A DNA stretch of 62,991 nucleotides from a bacterium (GTDB lineage: Bacteria > Auribacterota > UBA3054): positions 1 to 62,991 of the forward strand of contig JAGCTE010000074.1 in NCBI GenBank assembly GCA_017963805.1, in the 5' to 3' direction. The translations under genes were made by a program, and so were the position numbers. This document shows, one piece after another, positions 15,897 to 22,994 of this stretch; position 1 is the stretch's first letter, and the number at the start of each line of letters is the position of its first letter. The notes beneath the pieces are model-generated. The model searched no databases. It was not told the DNA's origin and saw only the letters and a list, made by a program, of their open reading frames with translations.

Positions 15897-17270
15897 ATGA
15901 AAAATATAAGTTTGCTCTTAGTTGTTTTGATGTCCGGCAGCCTTTTTGCCGGCATAAGGGCGGCCACCCCGACCCCTCAGAGCACCGATCCCTCCTCCTG
16001 GTGGTGCCAGCGCTTTGAGAAAAAATGCGAAACGCTGAAAGAGAAAGGAGCTCCGCTTCTGCTTATCGGCGACGACGTCACCCAGATGTGGGAGGAGAAC
16101 GGCAAAGGTCTGCAGCCCTTCAGGGCGTATCTGCAGAAAGAACCCATGAGCGCCGTATCCATAGGCTACAACGGCGACAGGACGGAGAACGTCCTCTGGC
16201 GTCTCCAAAACGGCGAACTGGACGGTTACGAGCAGCCGAAAGCCGCCCTTATCATGGTGGGCGCCAACAACACGCTCGGTTTCAGCGAGGACGAGGAGCC
16301 GCCCTGCGACACCATTCTCGGCATCCGCAGCATAATCGACACCATAAAGGAACGCTGCCCGGACACGAAGATCTTCGTCTTCTCCATCCTTCCCTGCGGG
16401 CGCACTCCCAACGATCAAAGAAGGACCAGGAACTTCAACGTCAACGCGGCGCTCAGCCGCCTGTGCGAACCGCTCGGCGCGACCTATTACGAGATCAACA
16501 GCCAGGTCATGGACGAGTACGGCAATTTCAACGAGGACTTCTCCTACGACGGGATACACCTGAGCACCAGGGGCTACAAAGCCTGGGTGAAAAACATCAC
16601 GAAGCTCCTCGATCCCATCTTCTTCCCGGAGGAAACGCCGAGCTACAAGCTCCCGCTCTCCCGTTTCGGCGAACCTTGGTGGTGTGAGAGGATCTTCGAG
16701 ATCAGGTCCTCCATAGGCACTACCACTACGCGTCCCAATGTCGTTTTCCTGGGCGACGATCTTGCCAAAGGCTGGGAAGACCTTGGCGCCGAGGCCGCGA
16801 AGGAACATTTCGGCTCCCGCCGCCTGAACAACGCCGGCATCGAGGGCGACGCGCTCGCCCAGATCATCTGGCGCGCCAGATACAGCTGCCTTTCCGCTTT
16901 CCGTCCGGCGCTTGTCGTTCTGCAGGCCGGGCTGGTGGATTCCGAACTCTCAGTTGAGGAATTTCTCGACGCCTACAGCGACCTTGTGACCGAGGCGAGA
17001 GCGAAGCAGACGGCTTCCAAGATCATAATCATGGCGGTGCCTCCCAGGGGCGCTTCCCCTAACGATCCGATGAGAGAAAGGATAGAGGCGATCAACGAAG
17101 GGCTCGAAAAGCTGGCCGGCAACGACAAGACCTTCTTCGTCAACTGCAACGACGAGCTTCTTGAACCGGACGGAACGCTGTCTCCCGAAATGTCCCCCGA
17201 CCAGATCCACTTCAGCTCCGAAGCTTACGAGATCTGGGGCAGCGCCATCCAGAAGATCTTGGAGAATTAA
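15897..17270 (+). CDS. double-domain SGNH-like protein lacking both catalytic serines, array copy 6 (subtype B)
   Basis: A 457-residue secreted protein, closest to copy 2. Domain 1 reads LIGDDVTQMWE and domain 2 FLGDDLAKGWE: the GDS serine is aspartate in both. Domain 1 keeps GYNGDRTENVLWR, MVGANNTL (Thr to Ala) and DGIHLSTRGYKAW; domain 2 keeps DQIHFSSEAYEIW but has LQAGLVDSE in block III. The fold and length are intact with no frameshift, so this is not an ordinary decaying gene. It may bind the substrate that its paralogues deacylate. It is the last array member, 8 bases before the glycosyltransferase gene. Confidence 0.9.
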   Translation: MKNISLLLVVLMSGSLFAGIRAATPTPQSTDPSSWWCQRFEKKCETLKEKGAPLLLIGDDVTQMWEENGKGLQPFRAYLQKEPMSAVSIGYNGDRTENVLWRLQNGELDGYEQPKAALIMVGANNTLGFSEDEEPPCDTILGIRSIIDTIKERCPDTKIFVFSILPCGRTPNDQRRTRNFNVNAALSRLCEPLGATYYEINSQVMDEYGNFNEDFSYDGIHLSTRGYKAWVKNITKLLDPIFFPEETPSYKLPLSRFGEPWWCERIFEIRSSIGTTTTRPNVVFLGDDLAKGWEDLGAEAAKEHFGSRRLNNAGIEGDALAQIIWRARYSCLSAFRPALVVLQAGLVDSELSVEEFLDAYSDLVTEARAKQTASKIIIMAVPPRGASPNDPMRERIEAINEGLEKLAGNDKTFFVNCNDELLEPDGTLSPEMSPDQIHFSSEAYEIWGSAIQKILEN

Positions 17271-17278
17271 AAACTCTG

Positions 17279-18388
17279 ATGAAGATCCTGCTTGTCAACT
17301 GGCGCTGCATCAAGAACCCTGAAGCGGGCGGCGCGGAGATCCATATGCATGAGATCTTCCGCCGCGTCGCTTCCATGGGGCACGACGTGACGCTCGTGGC
17401 GCACGCCTACAAGGGCGCCCCGAAAGAGGAAGACATTGACGGCATAAAGACAATCAGGATCGGCAACCGCTACCTTTTCCATTACGCTTTCAAGCGCTAT
17501 TACAAAAAGCGTCTCGAGGGCAGATTCGATATCGTCGTCGACGACATCTCGAAGATCCCGCTCTTCACGCCGCAATACGTGAAGGAACCGCTTGTCGGCA
17601 TCTCCCTTCACATCCACGGGAAAACGCTCTACAAGGAGCTTCCCAAGCTCGTAGCTGATTACATCATAAATAGGGAGCTCAGGATCCCGGAAGTCTACAA
17701 GGGTAAGCTTATCTTCGCCGACTCTCCCAGCGCAAGAGACGAGCTTATCAGGATGGGGCACGCCGCGGACAGGACGGCGCTATTGTACGCCGGCATCGAC
17801 CATGAGCTTTTCAAAAACAACACTGCTCCCAAAAGCGATTATCCTCTCATAAGCTACATCGGAAGGCTGAAGCGCTACAAGCAGGTCGACTTGATCGTGA
17901 AGGCCATGCCGATGATCCTCAGGGAATTCCCCGACGCCGTGCTTGAGATCGGCGGAAAAGGGGACGACCTTCCCAACATTGAGGCGGCCGTAAAAGAAGT
18001 CGGCGTTGAAAAGAACGTCCGCTTCCTCGGCTTCCTTTCCGAAGAGGAAAAAGCCAAAGCCATGGCGCGCGCAACCGTTACCGCGACCATGGCGGAAAAG
18101 GAAGGCTGGGGCATAACCGTAATAGAATCCAACGCCGCGGGAACTCCCGTCGTTGGCTCCAACGTCCAGGGGCTGAGGGATTCCATAGTGGACGGCAGGA
18201 CCGGGCTTCTGGTCGAACCGGGCAGCAGCAATGACCTGGCCGAAAAGATCGTTTCGCTCCTGAAAGACAAAGAGCGTCTCCAAAGGATGGAAGCGGAAGC
18301 CAGGAAGTGGGCCGCGACCTTCACCTGGGAGAGATCGGCGGAATATTTCATAGAGCGGGCCATGCAGGAGATCGCGGCGGGAAAATGA
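17279..18388 (+). CDS. glycosyltransferase family 4 (GT-B fold)
   Basis: A 369-residue cytoplasmic glycosyltransferase. The N-terminal domain starts MKILLVNWRC and has the glycine-rich acceptor/donor loop PEAGGAEIHMHE; the C-terminal domain has GRLKRYKQVDLIVKA, VRFLGFLSEEEKAKAM and the EGWGITVIESNAAGTPVV motif (E-x7-E) that binds the nucleotide-sugar donor. It likely adds a sugar to an envelope glycan or glycolipid; donor and acceptor are not determinable. It follows the SGNH array by 8 bases and overlaps the DUF362 gene by 4 bases (ATGA). Confidence 0.92.
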   Translation: MKILLVNWRCIKNPEAGGAEIHMHEIFRRVASMGHDVTLVAHAYKGAPKEEDIDGIKTIRIGNRYLFHYAFKRYYKKRLEGRFDIVVDDISKIPLFTPQYVKEPLVGISLHIHGKTLYKELPKLVADYIINRELRIPEVYKGKLIFADSPSARDELIRMGHAADRTALLYAGIDHELFKNNTAPKSDYPLISYIGRLKRYKQVDLIVKAMPMILREFPDAVLEIGGKGDDLPNIEAAVKEVGVEKNVRFLGFLSEEEKAKAMARATVTATMAEKEGWGITVIESNAAGTPVVGSNVQGLRDSIVDGRTGLLVEPGSSNDLAEKIVSLLKDKERLQRMEAEARKWAATFTWERSAEYFIERAMQEIAAGK

Positions 18389-19713
18389 AGATCACCGATC
18401 ACAGAGTTTTCGTCAACGCCGTCGAAGGCAATTACGACGGCGGGATCGCCGAGGGCATAAAGTCTCTTCTGGATAAGGCCTATCCCGGCGGCCTAAAGGA
18501 CGTCATAAAGCCGGGCGACAAAGTCGTCATAAAGCCCAACGTCGTCAAGGCAGGCCGCGAAAGAAACCCTGACGAATGGGAGCAGGTCGTGACAAACGGT
18601 TCGGTCGTGAGAGCGGTCTGCGACGAGGTCATAAAGGCTCTGGAAGGAAAGGGCGAGATCATAATCGCGGAAGCGCCCCAGACCGACACGCCTTTTTCCG
18701 AGGCCATGGAGCGCTGCGGCATCAAATCGGCCGTCGACTATTATCAGAAAAACGCCAACGTCAAAGTCACGCTCCTTGACTTAAGGAAGGAAGAATGGCT
18801 CTCCAAGGACGGCATCGTCATAAAAAGGACCGCGCTTTCTGGCGACCCTGAAGGCTACGAGGCCGTGGACCTGAAAGGGGAAAGCGCCTTCGCGGAGACC
18901 GATGACGAAAAGGCCCCGCTTTACGGAGCCGACTACGACATAGAAAAAACGGCCGAACACCACAGCGGCGGCCGTCACGAATATCTGCTCTCCGCCACCT
19001 GTTTGAACTGCGACGTTCTGATAAACATCCCGAAACTGAAAACGCACAAGAAGACCGGCCTGACCTGCGCCATGAAGAATCTGGTCGGCATCAACGGCGA
19101 CAAGAACTGGCTCCCGCACTACCGCCTGGGCGATCCCGAAAGCGGAGGCGACCAGTTCGAGAAGTCCGGCTTCAAATCCAGCAGTGAAAAAAGCCTGGGC
19201 CTTCTCTGGAAAAAAACGATGTACCGTATGCCGGCCTTTGTCAACGAGTGCTTCCGCCCGCTCAAAGCTTTCATGCGTCTCTTTTACGGCGACACCAAAG
19301 ACACCGTGAGAAGCGGCAACTGGTACGGCAACGACACCTGCTGGCGCATGGTCTGGGATCTCAACAAGGCTTTCTTTACGGCCGCCAAAGCCCGGCGCTG
19401 CCTGACCGTTGTGGACGGCGTCGTGGCGGGAGAAGGGGACGGACCCCTCGATCCCGACCGGAAGGAATGCGGCTGGCTGGCCCTCTCCGAGGATCCCCAG
19501 GCCCTGGACGCCGCATTAGCCGGCTTTATGGGCTTCGACAGAAGGGCCCTGCGCTTTTTGGGCAGGCCTCTCCAGGAGGGAAGCGGCGAACCGGAAGTCG
19601 TTTTCGTTTCAAAAGAGGCTCGTGAGCGCGTCAATATGACCCCGCCCTTCGAACCGCATTTCGGCTGGAAGGGCCATATAGAGCTTCCCAAAAATTCCAA
19701 AAAAGTTCTATAA
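18385..19713 (+). CDS. DUF362 domain-containing protein
   Basis: A protein of 442 residues with the DUF362 pattern: IKPNVV near residue 51, then IIAEAP, and LNCDVLINIPKLKTHKKTG followed by CAMKNLVGI in the middle. A longer in-frame start exists at 18307, but ATG 18385 overlaps the upstream TGA and gives a normal N-terminus, so it is used. DUF362 proteins often accompany iron-sulfur or cofactor systems, but no reaction is agreed. No signal peptide or ferredoxin cysteines are seen here. Its coupling to a GT4 gene suggests, weakly, an envelope-related role. Confidence 0.88.
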   Translation: MKITDHRVFVNAVEGNYDGGIAEGIKSLLDKAYPGGLKDVIKPGDKVVIKPNVVKAGRERNPDEWEQVVTNGSVVRAVCDEVIKALEGKGEIIIAEAPQTDTPFSEAMERCGIKSAVDYYQKNANVKVTLLDLRKEEWLSKDGIVIKRTALSGDPEGYEAVDLKGESAFAETDDEKAPLYGADYDIEKTAEHHSGGRHEYLLSATCLNCDVLINIPKLKTHKKTGLTCAMKNLVGINGDKNWLPHYRLGDPESGGDQFEKSGFKSSSEKSLGLLWKKTMYRMPAFVNECFRPLKAFMRLFYGDTKDTVRSGNWYGNDTCWRMVWDLNKAFFTAAKARRCLTVVDGVVAGEGDGPLDPDRKECGWLALSEDPQALDAALAGFMGFDRRALRFLGRPLQEGSGEPEVVFVSKEARERVNMTPPFEPHFGWKGHIELPKNSKKVL

Positions 19714-19759
19714 TTTAAGTGGAAGATGAAATAAACCTAAAAATACAAGGAGGGTAAGG

Positions 19760-22570
19760 ATGAAAAGAGCAACTTTATTCTTAGCTGTTATGCTAAGCGC
19801 TTTCATCTGCCAGGCCAAAGAGTACGCCAGCGCTTCCGACTGGCCTTGTGAAGTGAAGACAAGCGAATCGGTCTTCCAGATCTTTGAGCCCAGTGTTGAA
19901 CTTTTTGCCGGCAACAATCTCAAGATCCGTTCCGCCGTCTCGATCCAAAAGGCCGTCGCCTCGACCAACGAGCCGATTTACGGCGCGCTTTGGATAACGG
20001 CTCTTTCCAGCAACGACACCGTCAACCGCAAGGTCGTCTGCGACAGCTTAAGGGTCGCCAAATTCAAATGCCCCGACGCGGAGGATATGGAGATATCCTA
20101 CGCCGCCGATCTGCAGAACGCCCTTAAGACGGTGGAAATGACCTTCGACCTCGATTATGTCCTGAGGCTTGAAAAGGAAGAGGCCGCCCAGACCAGGAAC
20201 GAGGCCGAGCTTATGAACGATCCTCCCAAGATCCTCTGCGTCACCAACGCGACGGTTTTGGTGGAACTTGACGGCGCGCCCATCATGCGCAAGCTTGACG
20301 ATGCCGGGAAATACGAAGCGGTCGCCAACACGCCGTTCTGCCTGGTCTTCGACACCGCGAAGAACTGCTACTATCTTAAAGGCGCCAACTACTGGCTCAC
20401 GGCCCCCAATCTCCAGAGCGACTTTTTATTGACCGCCCAAGTTCCCGATGTAGTCAAAAGCTACGGCGAATCGCTCGAGCTTACGGACGAGGAGAAGGAA
20501 AGCTTCAAGGATTCCGTCTCCACCGTCGTGCCGAAAGTCATCGTGGTCACCGAGCCTACGGAGCTCATAGCCATAGACGGTGTTCCCAAATACAAGAACG
20601 TGGAAGGGACCGACATCATGTACGCGGAGAACACGGACAACGACCTCTTCTACTGTGCCGCCGATTCAAGGCTCTACGTCCTCCTGTCCGGCCGCTGGTA
20701 CGTCCATAACCAGGACGACACCTGGGAATACGTCGCCCCCGACAAGCTTCCCTCCGGCTTCTACAAGATGAACGCCGAGAACAGCAAGGAGAACGTCCTG
20801 CCGCACATCAAGGGAACTCCCGAGGCCAAGGAAGCCGTGGCCGACACTTATGTCCCGCAGACTGTGAAAGTCGCCCGCAAGGCCGAGGAGGTCCCCGAGG
20901 TCGTTTACGACGGAACTCCCCAGTTCAAGGAGATCCCCGAGGCTTACCCGGTCGCCTACGCGGTCAACACGCCGCACGACATCATCCGTGTCAACGACCG
21001 CTATTACCTTTGCGAAAACGCCATCTGGTACGAATCCGTCGACCCTGTCACCGGCTGGCAGGTCTGTATCAATGTTCCCAGCGTCATCTATTCCATTCCC
21101 CCGGCTTATCCCGTATACCACGTGCGCTACGTCAGAGTTTACAACTACACTCCCGATTACGTTTACGTCGGTTACTATCCCGGATACGTCGGATGCTTCG
21201 TGGACCGCGGCGTGGTCGTCTACGGCACGGGCTACCGCTACGCGCCCTGGGTGGGCACTTACTATTATCCCTGGCCGGCCACTTTCGGCTTCGGCGTTTC
21301 CTACAGCTTAGGCTTCGGATGGGGCTTCAACATTAGTTGGGGCGCGCCCATCGGCTGGGTCGGCTTCGGGTTCTGCTGGAGCAACTACCACTGGGGCTGG
21401 CGTCATCACCATCGCTGGCACGGCGGACACTGCCACTGGTGGGGCAGAGGCTGCGGCCCCTGGGACCACCACCATGTCTACCGCCGCCACGGCCACGGCT
21501 GCAGCGACAGGTATCATCACGGGAAGCATTGCCCGGGAGGCAAACCCGGCCCCGGACAGCCGCCTAGGAAAGCCCCTGCCGGACGCTACCTTGTTGACGA
21601 GCCCGTCAAGAGCGCCAACCGTCCCGGCGTGTCGGCCGGCACCCGCAATTCCAGGCAGAGCATCGGAAATCCGCTTCAGACCGGCCTGAGAGCCGACAAG
21701 AACGGCAACATTTACACCGGCTCCTCCAGAGTTGGAACTCCCGCTAGCGGCTCCTCCAGAGTCGGAACGTCCGTCGGTTCCTCCAGAGTCGGAACGCCCG
21801 CCGGCTCCAGCAGAGTCGGAACGTCCGCCGGCTCCAGCAGAGTCGGAACGTCCGCCGGCTCCTCCAGAGTCGGAACGTCCGCCGGCTCCTCCAGAGTCGG
21901 AACGTCCGTTGGCTCCTCCAGAGTCGGAACGTCCGTTGGCTCCTCCAGAGTCGGAACGTCCGTTGGCACAGGCTCCAGCCGAGTTGGCACTTCCACTACG
22001 ATCCCGACGGCCGGCAGAGTGGGATCTTCCGTTGGCACAGGCTCCAGCCGAGTCGGCTCGTCCACGACCATTCCGACGGCCGGCAGAGTGGGATCTTCCG
22101 TTGGCACAGGCTCCAGCCGAGTCGGCTCGTCCACGACCATTCCGACGGCCGGCAGAGTGGGCTCTTCCTCCAGCAGCGGCACCACTACCAGGAGAGTTAA
22201 CAATCCCAGCACCATCCGCACCGGAACCGGCAGCGGATCGCGTTCCGGCAGCGGATCGACCATTCGCTCCGGCAGTGGTTCGAATATCCGCTCCGGCAGC
22301 GGCAGCGGAGTAAGGTCTTCCTTCTCCAATCCCGTTTCCAGCGGCGCGGCCAGAAGCGCTTCCACGATCGGAAGCGGCATGAGAGTAGGCGCTCCTTCTG
22401 TCGGCGGCGGAGCCCGCATGGGTTCTTCTTTTGGCGGCGGCGCGGCTAGATCCGGCGCGTCCATGGGCGGCGGAGGCGGAGCCCGCATGGGTGGCGGAGG
22501 TGCCCGCATGGGTGGCGGAGGCGGTGCCCGCATGGGCGGCGGAGGCCGCATGGGCGGAGGCCGCAGGTAA
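19760..22570 (+). CDS. large secreted repeat protein with His/Cys-rich segment and glycine-rich tail
   Basis: The 936-residue product has a signal peptide (1 to about 19). Residues 150-460 contain about three related units with a TEL..IDG.P pattern followed by a YY/WY segment, like proteins often labelled carbohydrate-binding family V/XII. Residues 460-560 are tyrosine/glycine/tryptophan rich (YVGYYPGYVG, YYYPWPATFGFG), then comes a His- and Cys-rich stretch (HHHRWHGGHCHWW) that could bind metal. After it come nine GSSRVGT(S/P) repeats, three 23-residue repeats and a Gly/Met/Arg tail. AGGAGG precedes the ATG. A likely surface protein; specific function unknown. A terminator follows. Confidence 0.85.
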   Translation: MKRATLFLAVMLSAFICQAKEYASASDWPCEVKTSESVFQIFEPSVELFAGNNLKIRSAVSIQKAVASTNEPIYGALWITALSSNDTVNRKVVCDSLRVAKFKCPDAEDMEISYAADLQNALKTVEMTFDLDYVLRLEKEEAAQTRNEAELMNDPPKILCVTNATVLVELDGAPIMRKLDDAGKYEAVANTPFCLVFDTAKNCYYLKGANYWLTAPNLQSDFLLTAQVPDVVKSYGESLELTDEEKESFKDSVSTVVPKVIVVTEPTELIAIDGVPKYKNVEGTDIMYAENTDNDLFYCAADSRLYVLLSGRWYVHNQDDTWEYVAPDKLPSGFYKMNAENSKENVLPHIKGTPEAKEAVADTYVPQTVKVARKAEEVPEVVYDGTPQFKEIPEAYPVAYAVNTPHDIIRVNDRYYLCENAIWYESVDPVTGWQVCINVPSVIYSIPPAYPVYHVRYVRVYNYTPDYVYVGYYPGYVGCFVDRGVVVYGTGYRYAPWVGTYYYPWPATFGFGVSYSLGFGWGFNISWGAPIGWVGFGFCWSNYHWGWRHHHRWHGGHCHWWGRGCGPWDHHHVYRRHGHGCSDRYHHGKHCPGGKPGPGQPPRKAPAGRYLVDEPVKSANRPGVSAGTRNSRQSIGNPLQTGLRADKNGNIYTGSSRVGTPASGSSRVGTSVGSSRVGTPAGSSRVGTSAGSSRVGTSAGSSRVGTSAGSSRVGTSVGSSRVGTSVGSSRVGTSVGTGSSRVGTSTTIPTAGRVGSSVGTGSSRVGSSTTIPTAGRVGSSVGTGSSRVGSSTTIPTAGRVGSSSSSGTTTRRVNNPSTIRTGTGSGSRSGSGSTIRSGSGSNIRSGSGSGVRSSFSNPVSSGAARSASTIGSGMRVGAPSVGGGARMGSSFGGGAARSGASMGGGGGARMGGGGARMGGGGGARMGGGGRMGGGRR
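21719..22173 (+). repeat. coding tandem repeats (27-nt and 69-nt units) in the 936-residue protein
   Basis: Nine units of 9 residues (GSSRVGTSA type, 27 nt each, the first one residue longer) are followed by three of 23 residues (GTGSSRVG..TTIPTAGRVG, 69 nt). Several units are nearly identical at DNA level, so copy number may vary by recombination or slippage while the frame is kept. Confidence 0.85.
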
Positions 22571-22583
22571 TCGAACCGCAAAA

Positions 22584-22617
22584 AAGCGGCTCCCTTTTTG
22601 GGGAGCCGCTTTTTTTA
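22584..22617 (+). terminator. strong rho-independent terminator, A-tract/T-tract on both sides
   Basis: An 11-bp stem (AAGCGGCTCCC/GGGAGCCGCTT) with a 6-base loop is followed by seven T and preceded by a run of A, so it can act on both strands between the convergent genes 19760-22570 and 22995-25154. Confidence 0.93.
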
Positions 22618-22622
22618 TCTTC

Positions 22623-22834
22623 GCTGAAGTTGGCGGGCGGTCCCTTCGTTCACGGACTACGCGTGTCGCGCGTGCAACGTGCGGACGCAGCATATACCCC
22701 TCGCTCACGGACTACGCGCGCATGGCCGTGATTAGCGTTCTCCGTGAGTTCGCTTAGGGGTACATGCTGCGTCCGCACTTGAATCTTGTTTGCGTCCTCC
22801 GTGAGTTCACTTCGGGACCCCCGCCGACTTCAGC
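22623..22834. repeat. nested palindromic element (hairpin element inserted into a second one)
   Basis: Outer arms 22623-22656 and 22798-22834 are imperfect inverted repeats (GCTGAAGT...CACGGA against TCCGTGAG...ACTTCAGC). Inside them, 22679-22701 and 22756-22778 form 23-bp arms with one mismatch. The inner loop (22702-22755, starting CGCTCACGGACTACGCGCG and ending CTCCGTGAGTTCGCTT) recurs, split in two, in the outer element at about 22647-22678 and 22785-22812. The inner element therefore appears to interrupt the core of the outer. No protein is encoded. Confidence 0.85.
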
Positions 22835-22854
22835 TTTGCTACAGGCGCATTACA

Positions 22855-22949
22855 GCAAAGGGCGCATATAACCCTAAGCGAACATATGGAGGATGCTAAT
22901 GTTGGCAAGGCGCGCGTAATGGTGAGCGAGGGCTATATGCGCCCTTTGC
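22855..22949. repeat. third palindromic element with the same core in opposite orientation
   Basis: Arms 22855-22875 and 22929-22949 (GCAAAGGGCGCATATA.CCCT) are inverted repeats matching at 20 of 21 positions. The 53-base loop (AAGCGAAC ... GCGCGCGTAATGGTGAGCG) is about 70% identical to the reverse complement of the inner loop at 22702-22755. The stem sequences of the two elements are unrelated. Confidence 0.85.
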
Positions 22950-22994
22950 GTTCGAGGGGTATGTGCTTTTTTTCGCTTGCTGATTAAGCTTATG

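Larger units (their letters stand above)
22571..22994. other. 424-base non-coding interval between convergent genes
   Basis: It holds a bidirectional-looking terminator (22584-22617), a nested pair of palindromes (22623-22834) and a third palindrome (22855-22949), each described separately. Short open frames through it encode only the repeat in both orientations and are not credible genes. The last about 45 bases before the minus-strand stop show nothing recognisable. Confidence 0.8.

Noticed and set aside
21719..22173. 27-nt direct repeats suggesting CRISPR or origin iterons
   Set aside because: They are contiguous in-frame peptide repeats (GSSRVGTS) with no spacers or AT-rich flank.
22431..22757. 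Small ORFs running through the palindromes (also minus strand 22874-23167)
   Set aside because: Both end in similar peptides only because the repeat core is translated in opposite orientations; no start signals.
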